A DNA stretch of 64,000 bases. Origin: Anthoceros angustus. Taxonomy: Eukaryota; Streptophyta; Anthocerotopsida; Anthocerotales; Anthocerotaceae. Positions 33,490 to 44,197 of this stretch are shown piece after piece. Every line of letters starts with the position of its first letter. The first letter of the stretch is position 1. The stretch covers positions 1-64,000 of the forward strand of contig VJWM01000303.1 of NCBI GenBank assembly GCA_010909165.1. Reading direction: 5' to 3'. The position numbers and the translations under genes were made by a program. A model generated the notes under the pieces. It had not been told where the DNA came from and made no database searches. It saw nothing but the letters and a program-made list of their open reading frames with translations.

Positions 33490-35100
33490 CTATCTCATGC
33501 CCATCGTTCCGAGCTTGTGCAAATTGCTCGTAGAGAGTCCCTTGGTAAGAATATCGAGGTTGGTGGTGTGAACCTTGACAAGTTGTACCCTCTTGTCGTC
33601 CAACACCTCTCGAATGAAGTGATACTTCACATCCACATGTTTAGTCTTCGCATGAAACCATTCTTTGCCAATTGGATAGCACTCTATCACAATGCAACAA
33701 CGCGACTCAACCTTGATCCCCAAGTCTCCCACTAAGCAGCAAGCCATATGGCTTCCTTGCAAGCCTCGATTCTTTGCATACTCGGCCTCTGTGGTAGATA
33801 GCGTAATGCACGAAGCGAGATCGCCATGAGCGCCCCTCCGTGCACGTGAAGACATAACGATGTGGACCTCCTTTTGTCCATATCCCACATAATCGCATCG
33901 TGTACAACCACACGCATCTTCACTACCAAAACATATGCACAAAGCTTTTGTACCATTCGGATACCTCATAACTCCTTTTCGCCTCCCAATGCTTCTTGCG
34001 GGGTTTGACATAACACCTAACTCCCCGCAAAGGCAATGTCGGGACGTGTAGCAATCATTGCATACATCAAACTCCCTACGGTGATGAGTATGGGACCTTC
34101 TCCATTTCACTTTGTCCTCCTCGAGCTTGGGCAATCCGGCTTGAAAGTTTCACATATGGAGGCAATGGAGTACCCAATGGCTTCCCTTCTCCATGTTGAA
34201 ACGTTGAAGCACTGTTAATGTATTAAAATGCGAGACAAATAAAGCGGCTTATGTATTCACGAATCGCATGCCAAGTATATGGCTCGCCTCTCCCAAGTCT
34301 GTCATTTCAAAGTGAGCATTCAACTTTGACTTCAACGAAATCTCATCTTGTTCGAATTAGCATATCATCCACATAGAGGATCAAAATGAGCAAGCTTTGA
34401 TCCTTAGCTTGCTCGTATAGAGGCAATGATCCTCATCGCTACGTTTGTAGCCTTGAGAAAGCATAAATGAGTGGAACTTGTGATACCACTCTCGGTGCTG
34501 TTTCAAACCATAAAGGCTCTTCCTCAACGCACACGGATGCTCTTTGCCCTTCTCAACAAAACCTTGGTTCTTTGCATGTAGACGTCCTCTTGAAGGTCAC
34601 CATGCAAGAATGCCGTCTTGACATCCATCGCAAGTTCCATATCATCCACAGCAACCAAAGCAAGAACACATCGCAAAGTTGTCATTTTGACTCGGTGAGA
34701 AAATCTCATCAAAGTCAATGCACAGTTGTTGCTTGAAACCCTTAGCAACCAATCGTGCCTTGTACTTTGGTTTGCCATCAAGCGGTATGACCTTCATCTT
34801 GTACACCCATTTGCGGTAGTGCCTTCTTATCCTTAGGCAACCAACTCCCAAGTTTGGTTCTTATGCGTAATTCATTTCGCATGGCCTTCTCCCACTTCTC
34901 TTTGTTACTCGTTGTGAGCCTCTTTGTAAGAAGGGTTCCCCACAATCTGTCGGATAACATAATCCGAGATGGATCATACACCGAGGTCGTGTAATCTGCA
35001 CGACCTCGAGCAGGCACCTCTATAGGTGCTTGTTCGACTCTTGGTTCATCTAGGTGGAGGAATGTGCTCACGCACATTACCACGTATCAACACGCCATGA
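33490..35100 (-). pseudogene. Copia C2 reverse transcriptase and RNase H
   Basis: RT starts near 35000 with KEKWEKAMRNEL. It continues with KWVYKMKVIPLDGKPKYKAR and LVAKGFKQQ (34800-34730), MDVKTAFLHGDLQEDVYM (34620-34565) and the catalytic YVDD at 34364-34375. RNase H follows in the frame 34134-33490: VMRYPNGTKAL, SCITLSTTEAEY, KTKHVDVKYHFIRE and DILTKGLS, with the stop at 33490. These are the standard Ty1/copia landmarks in order. At least four frameshifts lie between them. The enzyme would copy the element RNA into DNA in the particle. Confidence 0.85.
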
Positions 35101-35880
35101 TGATCATGTCCATCTTCTTGGAAGATCACCCTTCGCACCTCCACGGTTGGAGTAGGCTTCATGCATCTTGTTCTCATTGAAGAACACGTCGTTAGTACGA
35201 ACAACCTTTCTAGCCTCGGATCCCACAACGGTATCCCATCTCACGGAATCACCATAGCCAAGAAAAATACATTTCTTGGACTTAGGTGCCAACTTGTCCC
35301 GAAACTCTTTTGGAACATGGCGGTATGCCTCACATGACCAAACACTCGCAGATGCTTGTAGGATGGTTTCTTTCCGGACCATAGCTCCTCCGAACCCTCA
35401 TCAACGACCTTATTAGGAGATCTGTTAATAAGATGAATGCAGTGAACATACGCCCCCCATTAGGCAATCCGAGTTTGACAACAAACTCGCATCCTCTCAC
35501 GAATGGTTACATTCATCCGCTCGACACCATTTTGTGGAGGTATCTGTATGATCAATTCTCTTTTGATTCCCTTGGAATCACAATGGCGGAAAGCTTTCGA
35601 AACATACTCGCCACCATTATCTCCTTAGACACTTCAATCGTGGCGGTGATTCTCTACAAGGGTGACAAATTTAAAAACATAACTTCATCCTTTTCCTCAA
35701 AGGATAAACCCACACCTTGCGTGAGAAATCATCTATGAAAGTGACAAAATAGGAGGCACCGCCTAATGATGCAGATGAGCATAGGTCCACATACATCCGT
35801 GAACCAACTCAAGAGGTTTACTTCTACTTTTACCTCGTGTTCGATGTGATGATTTTGTCTTTCCCATATAAACAGTGCTC
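35101..35880 (-). pseudogene. Copia C2 integrase
   Basis: The zinc finger precedes this block (SLWHCRLGHM and MCEHCLYGK, about 35980-35870). The catalytic core lies at 35830-35440 in broken frames. The C-terminal part is clear in 35382-35104: CEAYRHVPKEFRDKLAPKSK, KCIFLGYGD and KVVRTNDVFFNENKMHE, typical of the GKGY region of copia integrases. The protein inserts the cDNA and makes 5 bp duplications, in agreement with the GTAGA repeat. Confidence 0.8.
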
Positions 35881-36987
35881 ACACATCGAGAGATCGGAGA
35901 AGTTAAACGAGGATATAACGAGCGAGATAAAACCTTCATTCCCTTGAGACATATGTCCTAACCGGCAATGCCACAAGGAAACATTTGGCTGCTCTGTTAC
36001 ACAGATCACATGATCTTTGACAGTGTTTACCTGAAGTGAGTACAAAGTGCCACACTTCGATCCACGAGCTAACACAAGAGAACCTTTGGAGATCTTCCAA
36101 GAGTGATCCCCAAACCAGCAGTGGTAACCAGCATCATCCAACTGTCCTGCGCTAATCATGCTCTTTGTCAACTTCGGAACATGCCTAACGTCCTTCAGCA
36201 TGAATGAAGATCCGTTGTCAAACTTGAGTTGCACATCACCTACGCCTGCGATCTGGCATGCATAGTTATTTCCAAGCCTAACGCATCCTTTCCTTGTAGC
36301 ATCATACGTGCTAAACCACTCTCTATGCGGAGTAACATGGAAAGATGCACCAGAATCAATTATCCAATTGCAGAATAAATGACTATCCACGGCTGTTAAT
36401 TGTGCAGCATTCAAGTAAGAAGAGATAAGGACATCTCCGTCCTCAACAGAGTTTAACTCTTCCAACTGACGAAGTCGCCTTCTTGTCGTCCTGCTTCTTC
36501 TCTTTTCCTTGGTCCTTTTGAACTTCTCTTTGAAGTGACCCCTTTTGTGACAATAGTGACACTCCACATTCTTGTTACGACTACGAGATTTGCTACGAGA
36601 GAAGCTTCTGTCCGGTTGCTTCCCCTTCGCAGTGGACCTCCCTCTCACTATGAGGGCACTGGAACCTTTGGAAGGTTCCATGTTTTTCCTGTTCACCTCC
36701 TCAGTTAACAGGCTACCTTCTACATTTACAATGGTAAGACCACTAGCAGGGGCAGAATTACTCAGAGCTGTACGAAAGGTATCCCAACTCTCTGGTAATG
36801 TGACCAACAGAAACATAGCTCTCACGGAATCTGGGAACGTGATACCTTGAGATGAGAGCTGGCTGAAAATGGTATTGAAATCATTCAGATGATCGGACAT
36901 CCTCGTCCCTTCCTTCATCTTCAAGTCCACCAGCTGTTTCAACCAATACACACGAAGCCGCACTTTGCTTCTCATACAGTCACACAC
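35830..36987 (-). CDS. Copia C2 gag C-terminus, protease and GAG-pre-integrase (385-codon frame)
   Basis: The longest open frame of the window. Residues 20-100 are copia gag (DLKMKEGTRMSDHLNDFNTI, LPESWDTFRTALSNS). A basic stretch (115-140) leads to a zinc knuckle CHYCHKRGHFKEKF (143-156), whose fourth Cys is Phe. The aspartic protease follows with DSGASFHVTPHREWF (211-225), VRLGNNYAC and VRHVPKLTKSMISAGQL. The GAG-pre-integrase domain has LYSLQV and SLWHCRLGHM (337-346), and the integrase CX2C is MCEHC (368-372). The N-terminal part of gag is in another frame (from 37215), so the first Met here is not the true start. Confidence 0.85.
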   Translation of the reverse strand: MCDCMRSKVRLRVYWLKQLVDLKMKEGTRMSDHLNDFNTIFSQLSSQGITFPDSVRAMFLLVTLPESWDTFRTALSNSAPASGLTIVNVEGSLLTEEVNRKNMEPSKGSSALIVRGRSTAKGKQPDRSFSRSKSRSRNKNVECHYCHKRGHFKEKFKRTKEKRRSRTTRRRLRQLEELNSVEDGDVLISSYLNAAQLTAVDSHLFCNWIIDSGASFHVTPHREWFSTYDATRKGCVRLGNNYACQIAGVGDVQLKFDNGSSFMLKDVRHVPKLTKSMISAGQLDDAGYHCWFGDHSWKISKGSLVLARGSKCGTLYSLQVNTVKDHVICVTEQPNVSLWHCRLGHMSQGNEGFISLVISSFNFSDLSMCEHCLYGKDKIITSNTR

Positions 36988-37215
36988 GCCGCGATCCGTA
37001 ACTCGTGGTCTTATCTTTCACATTGAAGTACACTGTTTTTGACAATGTTAGCATGATAGTAGATCTAGCAAGCTCATCCAGTCCACTCATCACATCATAC
37101 TATATCGGTTTGACGCCTAACAACTTTATGGGCTTGATCGCTTTTTCCACTAGAACATTATACACTTGTTCTTTCCGAGCGGGAAGTTAGTACCATCTAA
37201 CTCGATATTGAACAT
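36988..37215 (-). pseudogene. Copia C2 gag N-terminus
   Basis: ATG at 37213-37215, followed by FNIELDGTNFPL, the usual start of copia gag (NYxxWK region). The frame breaks after about 20 codons and reaches the long frame 36987-35830 by at least one shift. The frame is also open upstream into the GC-rich leader, but the ATG at 37215 is the one shared with C1 (1381). Confidence 0.75.
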
Positions 37216-37349
37216 GACGTTTTCGATGATGAAGACATCATGACTCAAAAATCGTCTGATAAAACACTCAACTCGCCTTGGAAAAGTCAAAGAAAGCATC
37301 AAGTCGCGTGTATTTTGCGTTGTATTCCACTGATTCCGCGAATATTGTA

Positions 37350-37860
37350 ATTTTACTCGCCCGCCGGCGTTGGCACCCGCAACTCTGTCTTTGCCGCGCC
37401 CCGGCACGTGCGGCGCCGCCACGCCCGCCGCCGCGCCACCGGCCGCCGCCCCACGGCCGCCGCCCGCCGCCCCGCCCGGCCGGCCTGGCCCGCGGCGCGC
37501 GCGGCCAGCCCCGGCGCCAGGCGCCGCGGCGCCCCGCGCCCCGCGGCCCCGCCGCGGCCGCCCCGCGCCGCGCGGCCGGCCCCCGCGCGCCGCCAGCGCG
37601 CGGCCGCCGCGGCCGGGCCCGCCAGCGGCTGGCGCCGCCGCGCGGCGGCCGGCGCCGCCGCGCCAGCGCCCCGGCCCCGCCCGCGCTGGCGGCCGCCCCG
37701 TGGCGCCGGCTGGCAGCGCGTCGCGGCTCGGCGCTCCGCGCCCAGCGCCCGGCCCGTGCGCCGCCTCCGCCGCCCGCGCCGGTCGCGGCCTTGCCTCGCT
37801 CACGGCCTCATCCGCTCGCGGCCTGCGGCGTTCGCCCTCGCGCGATCTGGATCACCGCAA
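37350..37860 (-). other. Extremely GC-rich copia leader (C2)
   Basis: About 480 bp of GCCGCC, CGCGGC and GGCCGC runs between PBS and gag, flanked by sequence near 45% GC. On the minus strand one frame is open through the block and into gag and would add about 170 Ala/Gly/Arg/Pro residues. Frames are open on the other strand too, so coding is not supported. It corresponds to 1530-1965 in C1 but does not align base by base. Confidence 0.75.
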
Positions 37861-37908
37861 TTCACGAGCCGCACTGCTAGAAAATTCTAGCATCACAACA
37901 CAACCAAA

Positions 37909-37921
37909 GCTCGATACCGGT
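37909..37921 (-). promoter_or_regulatory. Primer binding site of copia C2
   Basis: The minus strand reads ACCGGTATCGAGC next to the 5' LTR: the initiator tRNA-Met type with the A after TATC missing. Confidence 0.7.
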
Positions 37922-38168
37922 TGAAGGATCGTGGTGGCCATGATGGTGGAAAGAGGAGAGGAGAGGAGGCAAGTAGCTCTCACATTGAGATGAGGCTTGG
38001 AGGTATTTATACCCTCAATGGCTCCTAGGAAGCTCCACAAGAAGCTCCTAGGAAGGAGCACAAGAAGCTTCCTAGTGATTAGCTTTTGCTAAACTAATGA
38101 TACTTAACTGACACCTAACTTAGACTAAGTGTATTAGTCTAAGTACATTGGGCTTTAATACCCTTACA
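37922..38168 (-). repeat. 5' LTR of copia C2
   Basis: 247 bp, TGAAGGATCG to CCCTTACA, followed by the target duplication. Confidence 0.9.
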
Positions 38169-38173
38169 GTAGA
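38169..38173. repeat. Target-site duplication GTAGA, right copy (C2)
   Basis: GTAGA directly after CTTACA; identical to 33210-33214. Confidence 0.9.
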
Positions 38174-39324
38174 GGCAACGAGGTTGCCGGAGTGGGAGGC
38201 CTTTCCCCCACAAGAGCAAGGGGAAGGAGAGGAGCAAGGTCCCGCCGAGGAGGGCCGGATGGTAGTCTATGAGAGGAGGACTACCACAGGAGGGGTGACA
38301 GCCCCAAGGGTGGGAGGAGTCCCCACCATTTCGTGGGTGCCTAGGGAAGAGGCACCCCGGCAGCCTACCCCGGTAGGGAGGCAGCCTACCCCGGTGGGTA
38401 GGCAGTCAGCCTACCATGGTAGGTAGGCAGACTACCGCGGGGGGAGCATCATCAGACAAGCACCCTATGTAGGCAAGTAGCCTCTGGCGGGAAGGAAGGA
38501 AGGGCAAAGGAGGCCATGTGGTGGCACCAAAGCCGCCATCACCTGTACGAGAGAGGCGGATGGGCCGGCTCACGCCCTACGGCGGGGAGGAGGTGGGAAG
38601 GCTAGAAATTTCCAGCAAGAGGCCAGCAGGGGTGGAATTTGGACCCCTAGGAGATTTGCTGAGTGCCTGTGAAGCACTCAGCCGTGTGGATTTGAAGGGG
38701 GCTAGGGAACTAGCAGCCTCCTTGTGGGCATGCCAAGAGGAAGTCCGGGAAAATAAGGCCCAAGAGATGATTGAGAGGATGGCAGGGACCAAATGGCAAT
38801 TGGAGGCCATGGAGTCCGACGAGAAGGCAGCCAAGTTGGAAAAGGCTGTGGAGAAGCTCCAGCACAATCTTATGGATCAACGCGTGAGAAGGTCTTAGGC
38901 GGGGAGAGCGGAAGGGCAACAGAGAGCTCTAGGAAGGAGAAGGTGGCAGAGGCTCCAGGAAATGGTATGTCCAGCAAGAAGCAGTGATGGCTACCCAAGC
39001 CATCAAAACCGGACATGGAGGAAGAATTGAGAAGAACCCAGATAATTTGGAGGAGAAGCTGAGTGGAAGCTCAAGACCAAGAAGTGGAGCGAGAAGAGTG
39101 CTTGGCAAGCGGAGAGGGAAGGGCTTGCTTAGCAACTAGGGGACTTGGAAGGAAAGAGGTCCCAGGAGGAGGAGTACCGCAAGAAAGTGGTACATAGGAT
39201 GCTGGTGGTAAGGAAGAGGAGATTTTGGGCAGATTATGCCCTTCAGGCAAAGATGGCCAACCAGCTGAGAGAAGCAAGGGAGGAGAACGTGACCCTCCAT
39301 GTGAAGGTGGGGGAATTGACCACC

Positions 39325-39329
39325 GCGAG
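39325..39329. repeat. Target-site duplication GCGAG, left copy (family-3 LTR)
   Basis: GCGAG before TGTGGAACG; the right copy is at 47545-47549. Confidence 0.85.
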
Positions 39330-39536
39330 TGTGGAACGAAGAATTTTGGTCACCCAAGACGCGGCAGGGGAGACTGACGCGTAGGTTGGGTAGTTGTCGT
39401 TCGGGTAGGTAGGTAGTAGGTAGGTCAATAGAAACAGGTAGGAAGATGGTCGGACGTCCGAGGGAAGTTCGGGGCTTAACTGCGTCGGCGTACCCGTAGG
39501 AGGTTTGATTCGGTAGGAAGTATGGGTAGATAAAAG

Positions 39537-39545
39537 CATATATAG
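39537..39545 (+). promoter_or_regulatory. Upstream TATA-like box of family-3 LTR
   Basis: AAAGCATATATAGTC, 207 bp from the LTR start. Excluding the family-2 insertion it lies about 780 bp before the ORF at 44198. Between 39546 and 39947 only leader-like sequence is seen. Confidence 0.45.
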
Positions 39546-40187
39546 TCATGATAGGTTCCTTGGACCATGGGAAGTAGGAATATGCGAGGATAAGAAGTTC
39601 CTTGGCCTTTGAATTATTTAGATTCCGCATGGCTATACATGCCAAATAGGGCTAGTTAGGTTGTAAATAGAAAATAGCTGCAGGAGTTTTGAACCGAACA
39701 TGTGGCGACCATCCGGGAGGAGCGCAATTAAGGCGGATTTGCATGTACCTGCAAATCCTGGTTAGCCAGGGTTTGAACTGGGCGTTTTTCAGGCGTGACC
39801 TGTCAGGATGGCGGCGCCAAAAAGGAGAAGAGTAAGAGGAGCTTACGCTCGAAGGAAGAAGACAGCAGAGTGAAGGCGACTTCAGGCGATTGCAAGCGCG
39901 CGCAGACTGGAAGGAACGCAAACTGGAGGCAGCAAGGAGGGCGCGAGTGTGGAAGACCACATGTGCACTAACCCCGCTCCCAAGTGTCAGGATGAACGAT
40001 TTTTTTTGTTTTGGATGTGTTAGAATAGCAAAGTGCTTTGAGAATCGTCTGAGTCAGGTCTTTTATACGGGAATGGTCCTTGGCCCTTGGAGATAATAAT
40101 AATTTTTCGATCCTTAGGTTTGACCCCAGAGGGGTGGGACAGAAATAGAGTCCTTGGGTATTGGGAATTTTTAGAATAAAAGGTGTC

Positions 40188-40196
40188 TATATATGC
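40188..40196 (+). promoter_or_regulatory. Upstream TATA box of family-2 LTR (copy 1)
   Basis: GTGTCTATATATGCTAGG, 240 bp inside the LTR and about 430 bp before the ORF ATG. Same box at 54070-54078 in copy 2. Confidence 0.55.
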
Positions 40197-40615
40197 TAGG
40201 GATGCTCACAATATGCCACGCTTGTGAGTAGTCAAGTGGGTGGTGGCTAGTTCCACCACGGTGGCCGAGAAACGGACGCATGCACGTGGGGAATTTACAA
40301 CCCTAGTGGCGGAGCGGGACTACCACCGGAGCGCAATCGGGAGAAGGGCACACCCAAGACCGAGGTCGCGACTTTCCGTGAGGGGCAATGGAGCGAGTCA
40401 GCAAGAGGGCGCGCACACACACGCCAGCGCCAAATCACCGCCTGCAGAGGAGGCGCGACACGATCGTGACAGAGCGGCGGGCGGAGGAGAGAAACGCGCC
40501 GCAAGTTCGCGAGGCGTGGAAGGAGCGCGCGAGGGCGGCCGATTTTTTTTTTTCTCTTCCGACCGGATCCGCAGGTAGTCGAGGTTTTGTTTTGGGAGAC
40601 AACGAGAGAAGGAGA

Positions 40616-42640
40616 TGGCGCCCGAGCCGCGGCCGAAATCTACTCACGCAGGGCCCAACATGGACCATCGGAAAGTGAGAGCCGGGCACTGCGTGAGCCG
40701 GGTCTAAGTTCATGGAGAAGAAATGGTGCTACGACACCGCATTGGTGCAAGAGTGCGCCCGCAATTAAGGACCAAGTCGCAAGAGGGTGACGCGAGGAAA
40801 AGGCCGCAGAACTGGATTTGGCCCTTTTCGAGCGGTATGGGCGAGAAGCATCGAGGATGGGAGCTTGGTGATTGACCCCAAAAGAAGACTTGAAAGCCGC
40901 AGCGCCGCTCATGAAGCCCGGGAAGTGAGAGTGAACAATGGTCGGGTGACTCGCCAACTCGTGTCTGCATGGTGGGGATTGGCCAAATGGATTTTGTGTT
41001 TCTGTAACCGGAAGTCGGATCATATGGCGGATCACTTCTTGGTTTTTCTTCACGAGGTGGTCAAGGGTACACAAATTGATTGGGGAGGATGATTTTCGAA
41101 AGAGCCTGTGAGGAGAAGGCGAATTTTCTCTTCTTCCCTCGGCCCTCCTTGATTTCGCCTTTTCCGATTCATGTATTTGCGCATTCCGGTGTTTAACTGA
41201 GTTGAAGTCGGTCCGCCCGCATGGTTGGAAGCCGGCCAGTGAACTCAAGGTAGAAGAGGAGGAATTGAAGGAGGATTCGCAAGGATTCCAGATTGGGAGT
41301 GCGCTCTGGAAGGTTCTAAGAGGGTGGGGAAGTTTCCAAGGGTAAGAAGCGAAGGCGAACGGCAACGGGATCGGGCGAAGAAGGGAGGAGGCAGAGGAGG
41401 AACCCACGCCCACACCTGTGGTCACCAGTCAAGACGCAGCAGAACGCGGTAAAGGAGGAGAAAGTAAAGGGAAATGGCAAGTTGCTCCTCCCATGAACCG
41501 CCGCTAGGGGAGAATGAAGCGGGAAGAGGCAAGGCACCAACCCCTAGGAGAGGAGGGGTTAACTTCAGCCGAGACCGCAACGAGCTCCGGACATTTTGGC
41601 GACATTTCACCGAACCGTCCCCGAGGTGGGGATAGGAGACACCGTCAGACACGAATTGTTGTGGAGGCGGATGGGCAAGGGACAGCCCAATTTGGGGATT
41701 TGGTGGTTTGACGCCATGGCACGACGCAGCGGATCTCCTCGATCAAGCCCATGGCTCTCACTGGCCGAGTGTGCAAGGCCAGGAGAAGTTGCTCAAGGAG
41801 AAGTTGGAAAGCTGAAGGCGAGAGCAAGGCGGCCGAGGAGCGCAGACGGAGTGCGGCGCCTTATGCAAGGCACAGGAGCGCAAGGCACATGTCCACTCAA
41901 CAGAGGCCTTAGTAAATCAGTCAAGGGGCGATGCTACAATTGAAGAGCTTCAAGATGAGGTCTCGAGTCCAGAGCTGTGGAAGCGATGGCGCCTTGGAGA
42001 AATTCAAGAAGTCATGAGAGGTACAAGCGGAAGAGACGGTTAGGCCGAGTCAAGAGAGAGGTGGCCAAACCAAGAAAGGCCGAGCACACCCACCGCAGGA
42101 GCCAAGCAACCACCGTAAGTAACCACCACGGTGGCTAAACCAGCCACCGCCGTGGAACGGGAACCGAGGTGGGGAAGTCACCGATGTGAGTGTCGCAGAT
42201 GGAGGGATGATCTCCGAGAATCAACAGCACCGCCTGTGGATTGTCCACGGAGGAGAGGGTAAGGACCTCATCGGCGGGCGACAGCTACGGGCCCCGGATG
42301 AGGATGCTCATGTCCTGCTTCGCCGCATGGTGAGCGCGTGCTCACTCTAAACGTATGTGGTTGTTGGGACAGGAGGGGCGTAAACCACCGGGTCAGACAT
42401 CTTGACCGCCACAAAGCGCTACTGCTGGTTCCTTCGAGTAGGAGCGGCGCCTATCCTCCGCAAGTGGTGCCGGAAGAGATGAGCGAGGCGAGCGAGCATG
42501 GAGGGAGGAGCACACATGGTTGTCCAAATGAGGAGGAGCGGACAATGGACATAGAGGTCACAAAGGCCAACGTCCGCTGGAAGGCGCGAGGGAAACTCAA
42601 GGAGAGTGAGGTGGAGGTTGTGGGGAAAATCGCCGACTAG
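40616..42640 (+). pseudogene. U3 ORF of family-2 LTR (copy 1)
   Basis: GGAGATGGCGCCC is the shared start with copy 2 (61277). The N-terminus is basic and proline-rich. In broken frames follow MGEKHRGWELGD-like sequence, DFVFL and a SYGGSL (HMADHFL in the better frame) block, then FERACEEKANFL and RPSLISPF. The core VVKGTQIDWGG (41060-41092) corresponds to the DWGTIMYEA core of family A. Beyond 41200 the frames are rich in E, K, R and G; the end near 42640 (frame 42338-42640) is uncertain. Confidence 0.55.
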
Positions 42641-42856
42641 GCGAGGTCAAGAGCGAGAGGGGTCCCCATGGGCCGAGGCGAGGCAAATCATGAGGCAGCC
42701 GATTTTAGGGGAGTCGCGATAGCCTAGGACCGGGTTTTTCAGGGGATAGGGAGTTCCATCACCAGAGTCATGTTGCTTAGATTGGTGGGGCGCCGTGGTA
42801 GGAGCTACAATTTTAGACCCTAAAGAGAAGTGAGTCGTGTTGGACCACGCCAGATG

Positions 42857-42863
42857 TATAAGA
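42857..42863 (+). promoter_or_regulatory. Core TATA box of family-2 LTR (copy 1)
   Basis: AGATGTATAAGAGACCC, conserved at 63515 in copy 2, downstream of the ORF and about 0.97 kb before the proposed LTR end. Confidence 0.55.
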
Positions 42864-43448
42864 GACCCTTTGGGTGTCTCTCAAGGCAGACGATTTGGTG
42901 TGAACTTGGTGTATCGAATCCTCGTGTGGGGTTGATTGGAGCGTCGTCGGCATCAAAAGCGGGTTGGCACCGTCTTCGTCACAAGAAGACCGGAAGATCC
43001 TGGATAGTCGAGAGCGGAGTGGCCAAGCTCCACGTGCAGGATGAATGGTGAGGCGCCCAACATGCGCGAGAAGGCAAGGGTTCCGGAAAGTCGGGTGAGA
43101 TCGACAGTGAATCGCCCAATCTTGACCGTGCGTTCCCTGTCCCTCCTTCCAACAAGCTGCCCATCGACGTGTTTAATTCTATGAGGAGGGGTCTGTGGCC
43201 CGTGGTGAGGTCTGTGGCACAGGAAAAGGGAGAGAGCGGGTATACATGTGCGGTGAGAGGTTCTCGGAAGAAGAGGGTGAGTATCTTTGTGGTAAGGAAA
43301 TTGTGGTTGCGTTTGAGGAAGCGGAGTAATAGAAAGAGGGGAGCGAGTGAGATCGGTGGGGTCGACCGGGCGAGTCGTCATGATTCACGATCAGTGCCTA
43401 ATTCCGGGAAGTTCGAGCACGGACCCCCTAGGAGTGAATTAGAGTAGA

Positions 43449-43472
43449 TGTGTGTGTGCGTGTGTGTGTGTG
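43449..43472. repeat. (GT)n microsatellite
   Basis: Alternating TG/GT with one C, within R/U5 of the family-2 LTR. A similar tract lies at 46925-46942 in the family-3 LTR. Confidence 0.8.
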
Positions 43473-43828
43473 GGGAAGACGACCCTCGGAGACCCCGTCC
43501 AGGCCGGGGTGGCCGGTGAGTAGTCACAGCAGCGCGCGCTCTGGCGGGGCGCCCCCGATGGTTGAGTCAACCCGCTGCGGTGGCGGAACGCCACTCTGAT
43601 GGAACCCCCGCGGCGGTGGGAGTCCTCCACGATGGTCGGTTCCGTAGAGTGGGTGGTTCGTAGGTAAACGTCGGTTGTGGTAGGTTAGACACCGTAGATT
43701 AGCTCATCTTGACACAAAACCATTCCCTTGGGATCGAATCCTAGGACTATAACGACATAGAGAGGGTAAATGTGGCCTCCTTGCGTCTTTGGATGCAAAA
43801 CCCATTCCACAATGAGGCGGTGACAGTC

Positions 43829-44197
43829 AGCGATGAAGAGTGAAGAGGTCGCAGGGCTACCCAGTGAGTGTGCCGCTGAGAAGTTGCTGGAGAAGAGTCC
43901 GAGGGGTCCGCAGGCGCCGCGAGTGGAGGTACCTGCCGGTGGAGCGATTGTTGAGAGGCGGAAGGGAAGAGCTTGCGGAGGACTACCGCGAAACAAAGCG
44001 AGTGAAGAAAATGCTGGAGGGGAGATTGAAGGGGCCAAGGCCACCTCTTGGTGTGTGTTGAGGCCCACTGTTGAAGAGCACGGAAGCTCCCCTTGCTGCC
44101 TCACCCAAACCACCACTTCTTTGCTCACCACTCTCTAGCGATAGATTACTCTCAATCTCTCCAATCTTGCTATCCTTGTGTGTGCTCCCACTGCGAG
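43829..44197 (+). other. Leader of the family-3 U3 ORF, after the nested LTR
   Basis: About 370 bp between the proposed family-2 end and the ATG at 44198. A frame of 101 codons (43833-44138) is open, but no copy is available to test it. I treat this as leader; nothing else is recognised. Confidence 0.35.

Larger units (their letters stand above)
33215..38168 (-). mobile_element. Complete Ty1/copia element C2
   Basis: 4,954 bp, with LTRs of 235 and 247 bp (TGAAGG ... CTTACA), a perfect 5 bp duplication GTAGA, PBS at 37909-37921, a GC-rich leader, gag, protease, integrase, RT and RNase H, and a polypurine tract CTTTAAGTGGGAGGT at 33450-33464. All are on the minus strand in copia order. The internal frames are broken about eight times, but every domain is present. 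It is inserted in the U3 ORF of the A-type LTR and so is younger than that LTR. Confidence 0.95.
38169..39329 (+). pseudogene. U3 ORF of plus-strand LTR A, central coiled coil
   Basis: It continues the ORF after C2. EGRMVVYERRTTT (38255-38290) is followed by a P/T/G stretch with CTACCATGGTAG at 38411. Then comes an open frame 38518-38898: residues 40-126 are a heptad-like E/K/A/L-rich coiled coil with KWQLEAMESDEKAAKLEKAV and LDLKGARELAASLWACQEEV-type repeats. A further helical segment (39145-39329) has MANQLREAREENVTLHVKV. It is cut at 39329 by the family-3 LTR and resumes at 47550. This is the best-preserved coiled coil of the family. Confidence 0.65.
39948..43828 (+). repeat. Family-2 giant LTR (copy 1)
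   Basis: It starts TGTGGAAGACCACATG after GCGAG (39943-39947). It is homologous to 53830-54429 plus 61199 to about 63870. The order is TATA 40188, leader, ORF from 40616, core TATA 42857 and R/U5. The right end is not certain; GACAGTCA/GCGAT at 43821-43833 is the best candidate because it ends in CA and four of five bases match the left flank. A (GT)n tract lies at 43449-43472. Confidence 0.6.

Noticed and set aside
37150-37803. 217-codon frame reading from the GC-rich leader into gag
   Set aside because: Open because of composition. The opposite strand is open for 200 codons as well, and the gag ATG at 37215 is the start shared with the other copy.
39148-39645. Minus-strand ORF 39645-39136 as a gene
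   Set aside because: It crosses the family-3 LTR boundary and target duplication at 39325-39330, so it is a chance frame.
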